Shown here piece after piece: positions 23,044 through 31,106 of a DNA stretch of 64,000 bases. Every line of letters starts with the position of its first letter. Position 1 is the stretch's first letter. Both the position numbers and the translations under genes were made by a program. Source of the stretch: Nocardia tenerifensis NBRC 101015. Its GTDB lineage: Bacteria; Actinomycetota; Actinomycetes; Mycobacteriales; Mycobacteriaceae. The DNA is taken from positions 46,609-110,608 of the forward strand of contig NZ_BAGH01000300.1 in assembly GCF_000308715.1 (NCBI RefSeq), written 5' to 3'. The notes beneath the pieces were generated by a model that had not been told where the DNA came from, searched no databases, and saw only the letters and a program-made list of their open reading frames with translations.

Positions 23044-23861
23044 TGGCACTGCTGGCCGATCGCATCGAAGACAGTCGCGTCGACTCGGAGCGGGCGCCCG
23101 CTGCGCTGGTGCGGCACACGCTGATTCAGACGCAGCGGTTGCTGCTGCGCTGGGTGCGCAATCCGGTGACGCTCCTGGAGGCGCTCATCATTCCGTGCTT
23201 GCTGCTGATCATGCTGGAAACCGTGGTGGGCGGGCAGATTCGGAAGTTCACCGGCGACAGCGCGCTCTACGGTTCGGTGCCGATGGTCACCATCGCCGGC
23301 GCGGTCTCCGGCGCCGTCGCGTGCGGTGTGCTGCTCGGTCGTGAGCGGGAGGCGGGTCTGCTCGCCCGCTTCTGGGTGCTGCCGGTGCATCGGGCCTCCG
23401 GTCTGGCCTCCCGCATCCTCGCCGAGGGCTGCCGCATCCTCGCGGGCACGCTGGCCATCGTCCTGGTCGGCTACCTGCTCGGGTTCCGATTCCACCGGGG
23501 CGTCCTCGCCACCCTCGTATTCCTTTCCATCCCAGTGCTTTTCGGCCTGGCCTTCGCCACCGTCGTCACCTCGATCGCCGTCTTCACCGCCAAAGCCGCC
23601 CTGGTAGAAGGCATCACCATCCTGACCTCCCTGATGATGTTCTTCAGCACCGGCTTCGTCCCCCTGGCCGCCTACCCCCGATGGATCCAGCCCATAGTCC
23701 GCAACCAACCCATGTCCGTAGCCGTAGACGCCATGAAAGCCCTCGCCCTCGAAGGCCCCCTCGCCCGCCCCCTGACCCTCACCCTCCTCTGGTCCACCAC
23801 CGCCATAACCCTCTTCGCCATCCCCGCCACCCTCGGCTACCGCCGCGCCAGCCGCCGCTGA
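23043..23861 (+). CDS. DrrC-type ABC exporter permease
   Basis: The 272-residue permease is paralogous to the preceding one, with six hydrophobic segments and the ABC-2 motif FVPLAAYPRWIQPIVRNQP near residue 212. ATG 23043 shares one base with the previous stop (TGATG), and a longer upstream frame is not needed. From about 23640 to the end the third codon positions switch from mixed G/C to nearly all C, giving runs such as CCCCCTC; the protein stays typical, so this is a base-composition oddity and not a frame error. It is the last gene of the five-gene NRPS operon. Confidence 0.9.
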   Translation: MALLADRIEDSRVDSERAPAALVRHTLIQTQRLLLRWVRNPVTLLEALIIPCLLLIMLETVVGGQIRKFTGDSALYGSVPMVTIAGAVSGAVACGVLLGREREAGLLARFWVLPVHRASGLASRILAEGCRILAGTLAIVLVGYLLGFRFHRGVLATLVFLSIPVLFGLAFATVVTSIAVFTAKAALVEGITILTSLMMFFSTGFVPLAAYPRWIQPIVRNQPMSVAVDAMKALALEGPLARPLTLTLLWSTTAITLFAIPATLGYRRASRR

Positions 23862-23871
23862 CCCACCCGAC

Positions 23872-24100
23872 CTACTCTGTCTGCTTGGGGTGCCCCGACC
23901 CCGCGAGCACCACCCACAATGCGCCCTTCGGGATCAGGGCAGTACCAGATCCGCCCGCCCGCGGTGACTTCGTATTGCCACTGCTCCAGCGTGTCACCGC
24001 CGATCACCCGCGTGGCGAAGCGGTCTCGGAGACGGTGCTGCCTCGTCGGATTTTCCGGAGTGGTCGGACGCTCGGTGGTTCGGTCACCGGACCGAAGTCG
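23872..24100 (-). pseudogene. decayed RelE-like toxin partner of the Phd antitoxin
   Basis: On the minus strand, one frame (24100 down to about 23908) reads PENPTRQHRLRDRFATR then IGGDTLEQWQYEVTAGGRIW, the core of actinobacterial RelE-like toxins encoded after Phd genes. The C-terminal end ALWVVLAGSGHPKQTE with stop TAG (23874-23872) is in another frame; removing one G from the GGG near 23910 would join them. No start codon exists before the core except a GTG that would begin after the conserved N-terminal half, and a TGA lies at 24103-24101. The gene is therefore both 5'-truncated and frameshifted. Its first part overlaps the antitoxin's 3' end in a different frame. A sequencing error could explain the frameshift but not the missing N-terminus. 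Confidence 0.75.
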
Positions 24101-24522
24101 TCATCCAACGGATCGGACAGTTGCTCGGCAAGGACGGGGTCGGCGAAAATCGCTGCGGTACTGCGCCATTCCACGATCGTCTGAGCAAGCACCGACCACT
24201 GCCCGAGTTCGGCCGAGGCCTGAAAGGCACGGGCGAAGTCCTTGACAAACCGGGCTTGGGCGTCCGGCGGCAGCACGTCCACCCAGGGGAATTCGTCCAG
24301 TAGAGCTTGCGCCGCGATATCGGCCGGCAAATGGACCAACACGTTGCGCAGCGCTCTTGCTGCGGTCACCGATCCCTCGGACGTCTCCTGGGCACGGTCT
24401 TCCCGAATCAGCAGCAGAGGCGCGCCGTCTCGACGTCGCACCCGCACGTCGCCCTGATCAGCGAGCTTGGCGACCGCCTTCGGGTCGCGCTGTAGCTCGC
24501 TCCACTGCACCTCAGTAACCAT
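24004..24522 (-). CDS. Phd/YefM-type antitoxin
   Basis: The 172-residue protein begins MVTEVQWSELQRDPKAVAKL and continues with GDVRVRRRDGAPLLLIRE, the DNA-binding Phd fold seen in many actinobacterial prevent-host-death proteins; the middle (residues 55-140) is the usual helical extension. The last ~25 residues (after DDDFGPVTEPPSV) are basic and unlike relatives. They are read from DNA that in another frame encodes the toxin remnant, so the normal C-terminus and the toxin start appear to have been fused by a deletion. ATG 24522 lacks a strong ribosome-binding site; an operator-like palindrome lies 8 bp upstream. Confidence 0.8.
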   Translation of the reverse strand: MVTEVQWSELQRDPKAVAKLADQGDVRVRRRDGAPLLLIREDRAQETSEGSVTAARALRNVLVHLPADIAAQALLDEFPWVDVLPPDAQARFVKDFARAFQASAELGQWSVLAQTIVEWRSTAAIFADPVLAEQLSDPLDDDFGPVTEPPSVRPLRKIRRGSTVSETASPRG

Positions 24523-24529
24523 GAGTCCA

Positions 24530-24547
24530 TTCTGAACTTTTTCAGAA
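24530..24547. promoter_or_regulatory. palindromic operator candidate for the antitoxin gene
   Basis: TTCTGAA-CTTT-TTCAGAA is a perfect 7-bp inverted repeat with a 4-bp spacer, 8 bp upstream of the antitoxin start and much richer in A/T than its surroundings. Phd proteins autorepress through such short palindromes. Confidence 0.6.
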
Positions 24548-24704
24548 GTCTTGCCAAGTCTTGGGACTACGCCGAGTCGGCGGACCAGAGCGCAGACGGC
24601 CAGGGTCTTGTGCGGCGCGCCCGGTGTCGATGTGGCTGTTCGGGCGTTCGTGGCGCAGAATGGGGGCCGCACGCGATGGCTCCCGGCGTTTCCCGCCTCG
24701 GTGA

Positions 24705-25784
<1,080 letters not shown>

Positions 25785-25807
25785 GCGGGAATGGCGCCCT
25801 CCGGCGC

Positions 25808-25838
25808 TTGCGTTGACACCGGCGTCAACGTTTAGCGT
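25808..25838 (+). promoter_or_regulatory. MerR-type promoter and dyad operator
   Basis: TTGCGT (25808-25813) and TAGCGT (25833-25838) are separated by 19 bp, the over-long spacer typical of MerR-activated promoters. The near-perfect 20-bp palindrome CGTTGACACCGGCGTCAACG (25811-25830) fills the spacer. It lies 29 bp before the merR-family gene, so autoregulation is likely. Confidence 0.7.
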
Positions 25839-25867
25839 GGCCGTGACGGTCGCTCGGAGGAGGTCGG

Positions 25868-26242
25868 ATGCTGATCGGTGAGCTGGCGCAACAGGCCGGC
25901 ACGAGTACCCGCACCCTGCGGTACTACGAGCAGCACGGGCTGGTGCGGGCGCGCCGCTCCACCAACGGGTATCGCGTCTACGACGAGGCGGAGCTGCCGG
26001 TCGTCCGGAAGATCCGGACGCTGCTGGAGTCCGGTTTCGACCTCGACGAGATCCGTCCGTTCGTCACCTGCCTGCGCGCGGGCAACAGCTCCGGCGACGA
26101 CTGCCCGGACTCTGTCGCGGTGCTGCGCCGCAAGCTCGATGAGGTGGACGACGCGCTCATCAGGCTGACCGCGCTGCGGGCGGAGCTGGACCGGCGGCTC
26201 GCCGGGGTCGAACGACCCACGCCCGCCTGCGAATTCGCGTGA
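25868..26242 (+). CDS. MerR-family transcriptional regulator
   Basis: The 124-residue protein starts MLIGELAQQAGTSTRTLRYY, the winged-helix DNA-binding motif of MerR proteins, followed by the YEQHGLVRARRSTNGYRVY wing and a dimerisation helix (about residues 75-112). The C-terminal part has Cys residues (TCLRAG, DDCPD, ACEF), but their spacing does not match a known metal-binding loop, so the effector is unknown. A GGAGGAGG site lies before ATG 25868. It is followed after 72 bp by a luciferase-like oxidoreductase in the same orientation, which is its probable target. Confidence 0.9.
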   Translation: MLIGELAQQAGTSTRTLRYYEQHGLVRARRSTNGYRVYDEAELPVVRKIRTLLESGFDLDEIRPFVTCLRAGNSSGDDCPDSVAVLRRKLDEVDDALIRLTALRAELDRRLAGVERPTPACEFA

Positions 26243-26314
26243 ACTCCTGTCCGGCGGCCGGTCTCGACAGACCGGCCGCGCGACCGTCGCTGCCCACGTC
26301 AGTCGAGGACACCG

Positions 26315-27166
26315 ATGAAGTTCGCCATCAGTTTCAGCACACCGTATTACGGCACCGACCCCGATCGGCTCGTCGCCTTCGCCCGGCATGCGGAGGCGTG
26401 CGGGTTCGAGGGCATCTATCTTCCTGACCACATCGCGCTGTATCCGGGCGCGAAGGTGGGCGAGTTCGAGATGCCCGCGACCCTGCCCTACCCCGACCCG
26501 CTCGACTGCCTGAGCTTCGTCGCCGCGGCCACCGAGCGGATCCTGCTCGGCACGGGCGTGCTGCTGCTGCCCTACCGGCACCCGGTGGTCCTGGCCAAGC
26601 GCCTGGCGACCATCGATGTGCTCTCGCGCGGGCGCATGCGCCTGCTGACCGTCGGGCTCGGCACGATGCCGGGTGAAGCCGCCGCCACGGGCGTCGACTT
26701 CGCCAGCCGCGGCCGACGGGCCGACGAGGCGATCGACGTGCTGCGGCTGCTGTGGTCCGGCGGCGCGGCGGGCGTCAGCTTCGAGGGCGAGTTCTTCGCG
26801 TTCGACTCGCTGGTCAGCTTTCCCAAACCCGTTAACGTGCCGCATTTGCCGATCCACGTCGGCGGCTCCAGCCGGGCCGCGGCGCGCCGGGCGGGCCGCC
26901 GTGGCGACGGCTACTTTCCCGGCGGGATGCTCGGGCCGCACGAACGTGCCGTGCAGCTCGAGCTCGCTAAGTCGGAAGCCGTTGCCGCGGGCCGTGATCC
27001 GATGGCCCTCGAGTACACCCGCTGGGGATCGATCGACATGCCCGTGGAGCGCGTCGCAGGCCTCGCCGCGGAAGGAGTGACTCGAATCGTCCTCGGCAGC
27101 ATAGATCCCGAGGATCTGTTCGACGAGATGTCGCGCTTCGCTGAGCGTTTCGATCTCCACGGCTGA
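26315..27166 (+). CDS. LLM-class flavin/F420-dependent oxidoreductase
   Basis: The 283-residue protein has the luciferase-like TIM barrel: MKFAISFSTPYYGTDPDRLV at the start, GFEGIYLPDHIA, the TERILLGTGVLLLPYRHPVVLAK segment (see 26536), RMRLLTVGLG and the C-terminal HVGGSSRAAARRAGRRGDGY flavin-phosphate region. It resembles F420-dependent enzymes of the TIGR03619 kind, but the cofactor cannot be settled by eye. GAGGAC lies 6 nt before the ATG at 26315. It sits directly behind the MerR regulator and is closed by a GC-rich terminator, so the two make a small stress- or substrate-responsive unit. Confidence 0.85.
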   Translation: MKFAISFSTPYYGTDPDRLVAFARHAEACGFEGIYLPDHIALYPGAKVGEFEMPATLPYPDPLDCLSFVAAATERILLGTGVLLLPYRHPVVLAKRLATIDVLSRGRMRLLTVGLGTMPGEAAATGVDFASRGRRADEAIDVLRLLWSGGAAGVSFEGEFFAFDSLVSFPKPVNVPHLPIHVGGSSRAAARRAGRRGDGYFPGGMLGPHERAVQLELAKSEAVAAGRDPMALEYTRWGSIDMPVERVAGLAAEGVTRIVLGSIDPEDLFDEMSRFAERFDLHG

Positions 27167-27177
27167 CCTGGTCGATC

Positions 27178-27207
27178 CGGCCGCCGCCTTGCACCGGGCG
27201 GCGGCCG
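27178..27207 (+). terminator. intrinsic terminator after the LLM gene
   Basis: An 11-bp perfect stem (27178-27188 with 27197-27207, GC only) and an 8-nt loop lie 12 bp past the stop codon. No U-tract follows. Confidence 0.7.
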
Positions 27208-27529
27208 TCCGCTGTAGCTCGACAGGCCACTGGTCGGCGCTTTTTTATGTGGGAATTCCATTTTGGATTGTTCCTGCTGCGGGGTGGCTGTCCGTAATTC
27301 GGCCAAACGGTAAACCTCCATTAGAGTCTGCTGCTTGGATGAGCTCGGAAGCGGATTCAGGGTTGCCGTCCGGCCGCTTTCCGAGGCATATACAGTGCAG
27401 CACCGCGATCACCCGAAGGGAACCCTCCGAGACCGATATCGGTCGATATTTCGGTCAGGTTCCAGAATCGCTGCCGCACTCGGTTCCAAAACAGACCACC
27501 TTCGTTAGCGACCCTTCGGAGATGCAGCA
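27208..27529. other. A/T-richer promoter region of the XRE gene
   Basis: This 322-bp stretch has no convincing gene. Its GC content is clearly lower than the flanks (runs such as TTTTTTATG and CCATTTTGGATTG), and it holds the palindrome at 27431. Such local A/T enrichment before an XRE/DUF397 pair suggests acquired DNA or a large promoter. Confidence 0.5.
27431..27444. promoter_or_regulatory. palindromic operator candidate
   Basis: GACCGATATCGGTC is a perfect 14-bp palindrome, and GATATTTCGGTC follows immediately as a half-site-like direct repeat. It lies about 85 bp upstream of the XRE start, so an autoregulatory role is plausible. Confidence 0.45.
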
Positions 27530-28408
27530 ATGATGACTGGTTCGACCCTTCCCCGCAGGCTGTTGGCCCGCGAACTCCGCAAAGCCCGCGAAGCGGCGAA
27601 TGTGAGTGCGGAAGCCGCGCGGACCGAAATCGGCGTCAGTAAACAGACGCTATGGCGGATGGAGAACGGTATACCGATCAGACTGAACCCGTTGTTCGTC
27701 AAGCGGTTGTGCGAAGTCTACGCAGTGGAGCCGGAACTCACCGGCATACTCATGACCCTCGCCGAGGAGGCGAAGTCGAAAGGGTGGTGGCACGCCTTCG
27801 ACGGGGCGATCCCCACGAATTTCGGGGTGTTCGTGGGGCTCGAAGACGCAGCTCACCGCATCATTTCCTATCAGACGACGTTTCTGCCTGGAATGTTGCA
27901 AACCCAAGAGTACCGGCGGGCGATGCTCTGGATCGAATACCCGAACTCGCCCACCGAGGACGTCGAGGCGACCATCAATATCGCCGAGCTGCGGCAGGCG
28001 CGACTCCGCGACGACGCCAATCCACTGACGCTGGATGTATTCATCGATGAGTCGGCGCTGCGACGTCCGTGCGGCGGTCCCGACGCCATGCTCGCCCAGT
28101 TGCGACACCTCGCCGCCACCGCGGAATTGCCGAACGTTTCAGTTCGGATTGTTCCAACAACGGCGGGAACATATCGCGCTTTGACAGTAGGAACATTCGT
28201 TCTTCTCGAATTCCCGCCGCACCCCACCGGGTATCTCACCGAGCCGCCCGTGGTGTACGCACAAGGTTTTACCGGAGATCTGTATTTGGAGCGCCCCGAG
28301 GAGATTTCGGCGTATCGTAAAGTCTGCACAGACCTCAAGCGTCTGGCACTGGGTGAGGCAGAAAGCCACACTCTTATCCTCGACATCGCGGAGGAGTTCA
28401 AGAAATGA
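27530..28408 (+). CDS. XRE-family regulator with DUF5753 domain
   Basis: The 292-residue protein has an N-terminal helix-turn-helix (about residues 12-65, ELRKAREAANVSAEAARTEI and SKQTLWRMENG) and a long C-terminal DUF5753 domain with the usual motifs YQTTFLPGMLQTQEY and LRRPCGGPDAMLAQL. These proteins are actinobacterial regulators almost always followed by a DUF397 gene, as here (4-bp overlap). GGAG lies 8 nt before ATG 27530; ATG 27533 is an alternative. Their targets and ligands are generally unknown; Streptomyces relatives affect morphology and metabolite production. Confidence 0.92.
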   Translation: MMTGSTLPRRLLARELRKAREAANVSAEAARTEIGVSKQTLWRMENGIPIRLNPLFVKRLCEVYAVEPELTGILMTLAEEAKSKGWWHAFDGAIPTNFGVFVGLEDAAHRIISYQTTFLPGMLQTQEYRRAMLWIEYPNSPTEDVEATINIAELRQARLRDDANPLTLDVFIDESALRRPCGGPDAMLAQLRHLAATAELPNVSVRIVPTTAGTYRALTVGTFVLLEFPPHPTGYLTEPPVVYAQGFTGDLYLERPEEISAYRKVCTDLKRLALGEAESHTLILDIAEEFKK

Positions 28409-28611
28409 CCATCAACACCACCAACGCTCGCTGGTTCAAGAGCTCGCACAGCACCGCAAAGAAAGACTGCGTGGAGGTAGCGCATCTCGACAACGGCATG
28501 GTCGGAGTCCGCGACTCCAAGAACCCATCCGGGCCCGCCCTCGTCTTCAGCCCGAGCGAGTGGGACGCCTTCACCGCCGGCGTGGCGGACGGTGAGTTCC
28601 ATCGCGGGTAA
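28405..28611 (+). CDS. DUF397 protein, partner of the XRE regulator
   Basis: The 68-residue protein has the DUF397 pattern: ARWFKSSHS near the start, CVEVAHLDNGMVGVRDSKNP in the centre and FSPSEWDAFTAGVADGEF near the end. The ATG overlaps the XRE stop (ATGA), giving coupled translation. XRE/DUF397 pairs have been compared to toxin-antitoxin-like or sensory pairs in actinobacteria, but their biochemical function is not established. Confidence 0.92.
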   Translation: MTINTTNARWFKSSHSTAKKDCVEVAHLDNGMVGVRDSKNPSGPALVFSPSEWDAFTAGVADGEFHRG

Positions 28612-28624
28612 CCACCGCTGAACG

Positions 28625-28653
28625 CGAGACCCTCACTGCCAGTGGGGGTCTCG
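28625..28653 (+). terminator. intrinsic terminator after DUF397
   Basis: A 13-bp stem (28625-28637 with 28641-28653, one G-U pair) with a 3-nt GCC loop lies 13 bp past the stop. Confidence 0.75.
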
Positions 28654-28859
28654 TCGTCGTTTCCGCGCGAGGCACCGATGCCGGCTCCAGCACCCCGACC
28701 ACCGTCACAGTGACATTCGGCGACGCCGACACACAAACCCGCACCGCGAGAAGCGTTCCCACTTGAAGCCGGGCATCTTCGAGGTCATGCTCGGCCGGGT
28801 ACTCGGCGCAACCACTGTCGATCGGAATCGGCGGCCCCACTCCGCGCGCTACACAACGA

Positions 28860-28891
28860 AGCCTGCCGCCCCCGATCGGGAGCGGCAGGCT
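28860..28891 (-). terminator. intrinsic terminator of the heptad-repeat gene
   Basis: AGCCTGCCGC (28860-28869) and GCGGCAGGCT (28882-28891) form a perfect 10-bp stem 19 bp after the minus-strand stop at 28911. In transcript direction it is followed by TTCGTTGTG, a mild U-rich tail. Confidence 0.75.
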
Positions 28892-28910
28892 ACTAGCGTA
28901 CTGCTCGAAA

Positions 28911-29417
28911 CTAGTTGTCGCTGTAGGGATTCCGCAGGATGTGCAGAATCTGAGCAACGTCGGACCTGAGGTAGATCATGTTGGTCTCCACAGAAGCCAT
29001 CCGAACATCCATCGCCTCGAATCGAGCATCCATGGCCTCGAATCGAGCATCCATGGCGTCGAACCGAACATCCATAGCCTGGAACCGAGCGTCCACAGTC
29101 TCGAATCGAGCATCCATCGCCTCGAACCGGCCATCCATCACGCCGAGCCGAGCGTTGATCTCCTCCTGACCGGCAACCAAGTTGCTGATATCGACATTCA
29201 TCGAGATCAGCCTCGAGGCCACCGACCGACCGTCGAGGTCGCCGATGCTCGCGCGAATCCCCGCCATCCCGGCGTAGAGGTCATCGATCTTCGCGTGCAC
29301 GGCGCCGAACTGTTCCTCGAATCGGGTCACCGTGACAGTATCGCGCGTGATCTGATGATCACGCCAGTACTCCAGATCGCTTACGCGCTGTTCCAGAGTC
29401 TTTCCGCTGGTACTCAT
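28911..29417 (-). CDS. heptad-repeat coiled-coil protein
   Basis: The 168-residue protein has no signal peptide. Residues 1-85 are helical with hydrophobic heptads; residues ~88-137 are seven consecutive 7-residue units of the form (M/V)D(A/V/G)RF(E/D/Q)A, which predicts an uninterrupted coiled coil with Met and Phe at core positions. A short tail follows. Similar repeat proteins occur near phage, secretion or surface genes and in Bdr-like families, but I cannot name a family. It is monocistronic, with its own terminator. Confidence 0.75.
   Translation of the reverse strand: MSTSGKTLEQRVSDLEYWRDHQITRDTVTVTRFEEQFGAVHAKIDDLYAGMAGIRASIGDLDGRSVASRLISMNVDISNLVAGQEEINARLGVMDGRFEAMDARFETVDARFQAMDVRFDAMDARFEAMDARFEAMDVRMASVETNMIYLRSDVAQILHILRNPYSDN
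29010..29156 (-). repeat. seven tandem 21-bp repeats (heptad coding)
   Basis: Seven contiguous 21-bp units start at 29010, 29031, 29052, 29073, 29094, 29115 and 29136. On the plus strand the type unit is CATGGCCTCGAATCGAGCAT plus C, with 0-6 differences between neighbours. Near-identical units at 29010 and 29031 suggest recent expansion by slippage or recombination. Confidence 0.85.
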
Positions 29418-29541
29418 GGGTCGAGCCCTCCCCTCATCCGTTACCGCGTTGTTATTTCGGGGAGATCGTATCCTCGGGCACCGGCACCGTCGGCCGATCG
29501 AGCGGCGGATTCGGAGATTTTTCGCCGAAAGCCGAAAACCG

Positions 29542-30558
29542 TTATCCCGCTAGGAACCTCAGCAATTCGGCACTGACAAACTGGGGGTTTTCCTCGACGA
29601 GCCAGTGTCCCGCGTTGTATACGTCAACCGCCCGCACGATGTTGGTGATCCGGGGCGCGACGGTGGATCGGATCCCGTCGAGCTGTCCCTGGGCGGTCAT
29701 GAGCAGCGTCGGGACGTTGGTCGGGGCGGCCGCGACGGTGTCGCGCACATCCTTGTCCAGGGCGCGATAGAGCTCGAATCCGCCGGACAGCACCTCGGGC
29801 CTGCGGTAGGTGCGGGCGAACTCGTCCACCTCGGCGTCGGTGAACGGCGAGCGATCCGAGGTGCCGCCGAAAGCCGTTCCGCCGTAAGAGACTTGCGGGT
29901 AGAACAGCGCCAGGTAGTCGCGGACGTCGTCACCGACCACCGCCTCGGGCACCCGGCGCTGCGAATGAAAAGCGATGTGCCAGCTCAAGTTCCGATAGGC
30001 GGCGGCGTCGATCGCGGGTCCCGGCAGCGGTAGATCGAGATAGCCGAGGCGAGCGGTGTCGGCCGGGAACTGGCTGGCGTACTGGAACGCCACCGCCGCG
30101 CCGAAGTCGTGCCCGACGACGCGCGCGTCGCGCAACCCGAGCTTGTCGGCGATCAAGGTGTGCACATAGCGCGCCAGCGTCGCCTTGTCGTAGCCGCTCG
30201 GCGAGCCGGTGCTGTCGCCGAGGCCGGGCAGGTCTACGGCGTAGACGGTGTGCTGCTCGGCGAGCGCGGGCATGATCGGCCACCAGCCGAACCAGGTCTG
30301 CGGCCAGCCGTGGATCAACACGACCGGCGACCCGCTGCCGCCGGTCACGTAGTGCATGCGGACGCCGTCGACGTCGGCGAACTCGTGCCGGAAGGTCTTG
30401 GCGAACTGGGCGTCGTCCTTGGTCGCGACGGCGTAGGCGGGAACGTCGGCGGTCGAGGTGGCGCAGGACGCCGTACCGAGCGTGAGCAGGGCGGTGAGCA
30501 GAACCGCCGCGGCGTTCCGGAGGAAGCGGCGCGACGACGGCCGTGGTGCGGTAGTCAT
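29542..30558 (-). CDS. exported alpha/beta hydrolase, epoxide-hydrolase-like
   Basis: The 338-residue protein starts with a twin-arginine segment (SSRRFLRNAAAVLL) and a lipobox-like TASC at about residue 32, so it is probably exported, perhaps as a Tat-dependent lipoprotein. The catalytic part has the oxyanion-hole motif HGWPQTWFGW (~84), the nucleophile elbow VGHDFGAA with Asp (typical of epoxide hydrolases and haloalkane dehalogenases), and the final histidine in NAGHWLVEE. Its substrate is unknown. It is the last gene of a three-gene minus-strand operon with the DinB-like and methyltransferase genes (gaps of about 30 bp). Confidence 0.88.
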   Translation of the reverse strand: MTTAPRPSSRRFLRNAAAVLLTALLTLGTASCATSTADVPAYAVATKDDAQFAKTFRHEFADVDGVRMHYVTGGSGSPVVLIHGWPQTWFGWWPIMPALAEQHTVYAVDLPGLGDSTGSPSGYDKATLARYVHTLIADKLGLRDARVVGHDFGAAVAFQYASQFPADTARLGYLDLPLPGPAIDAAAYRNLSWHIAFHSQRRVPEAVVGDDVRDYLALFYPQVSYGGTAFGGTSDRSPFTDAEVDEFARTYRRPEVLSGGFELYRALDKDVRDTVAAAPTNVPTLLMTAQGQLDGIRSTVAPRITNIVRAVDVYNAGHWLVEENPQFVSAELLRFLAG

Positions 30559-30589
30559 ATGATCCTGTCCTGGAGAGGGCTTTTCGTGG

Positions 30590-31078
30590 TCAGCGCCCGG
30601 TCGCGCCGTCGATGAGTTCGCGGAGGATGTCGGCGTGGCCCGCGTGCCGGCCGGTCTCCTCGATCATGTGGGTGAGGGCCCAGCGGACGCTGGGGCCAGG
30701 ACCGTCCGGCCGCGGAAGCGGTGCCCCGAGATCGGTGCACCCGTCGAGCACCTTGTTAGCGCGCGCGACGGTCTCGCGGTAACGCGCCACGACCTCGGCC
30801 ACGCTGTCGGCCGGCGCGGCCCGAAAAGTCGTCTGCCAGTCGGTGACCTTCTCCCCGAGGAACATCGCGCGCTCCACGAAGGTCAGGTGCTCGAGCAGGC
30901 CGAGCAGGTTCGTGCCCGACGGCACGGCGGCCGTGCGCACCTGCGGCTCGGGTGCGCCGTCGACCTTCGCGACGATCGAGTCCCGGAGGTAGTCGAGAAA
31001 TCCGCGCAGGGTCGCCGCCTCGCTGCCGCCGGTCCGGGGCGGCGGCGTATCGCGGCGGCGACGAGAAATGGTCGACAT
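30590..31078 (-). CDS. DinB/DUF664-family protein
   Basis: The 162-residue product starts at ATG 31078 and has the four-helix bundle pattern of DUF664/DinB proteins: TLRGFLDYLRDSIVAKVDG, NLLGLLEHLTFVERAMF with a metal-ligand histidine, and HMIEETGRHAGHADILREL near the end with the remaining histidines. Members are mycothiol- or bacillithiol-dependent transferases or uncharacterised metal enzymes. Mycothiol is expected in this lineage, so a thiol-transferase role is plausible but unproven. It lies between the methyltransferase and the hydrolase in one operon. Confidence 0.85.
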   Translation of the reverse strand: MSTISRRRRDTPPPRTGGSEAATLRGFLDYLRDSIVAKVDGAPEPQVRTAAVPSGTNLLGLLEHLTFVERAMFLGEKVTDWQTTFRAAPADSVAEVVARYRETVARANKVLDGCTDLGAPLPRPDGPGPSVRWALTHMIEETGRHAGHADILRELIDGATGR

Positions 31079-31106
31079 GGTGGTCTCCGTTCGAGAGTTC
31101 GCCGGG

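Noticed and set aside
7489..23861. Reading fecB, the NRPS and the exporter as one siderophore cluster
   Set aside because: fecB is at its conserved core position, no IdeR-type iron box is visible, and there are no hydroxylase, salicylate or DHB genes. The siderophore idea remains unsupported.
28571..28957. 128-codon minus-strand frame between DUF397 and the heptad-repeat gene
   Set aside because: It runs across two terminator hairpins, has no ribosome-binding site and no recognisable domain.
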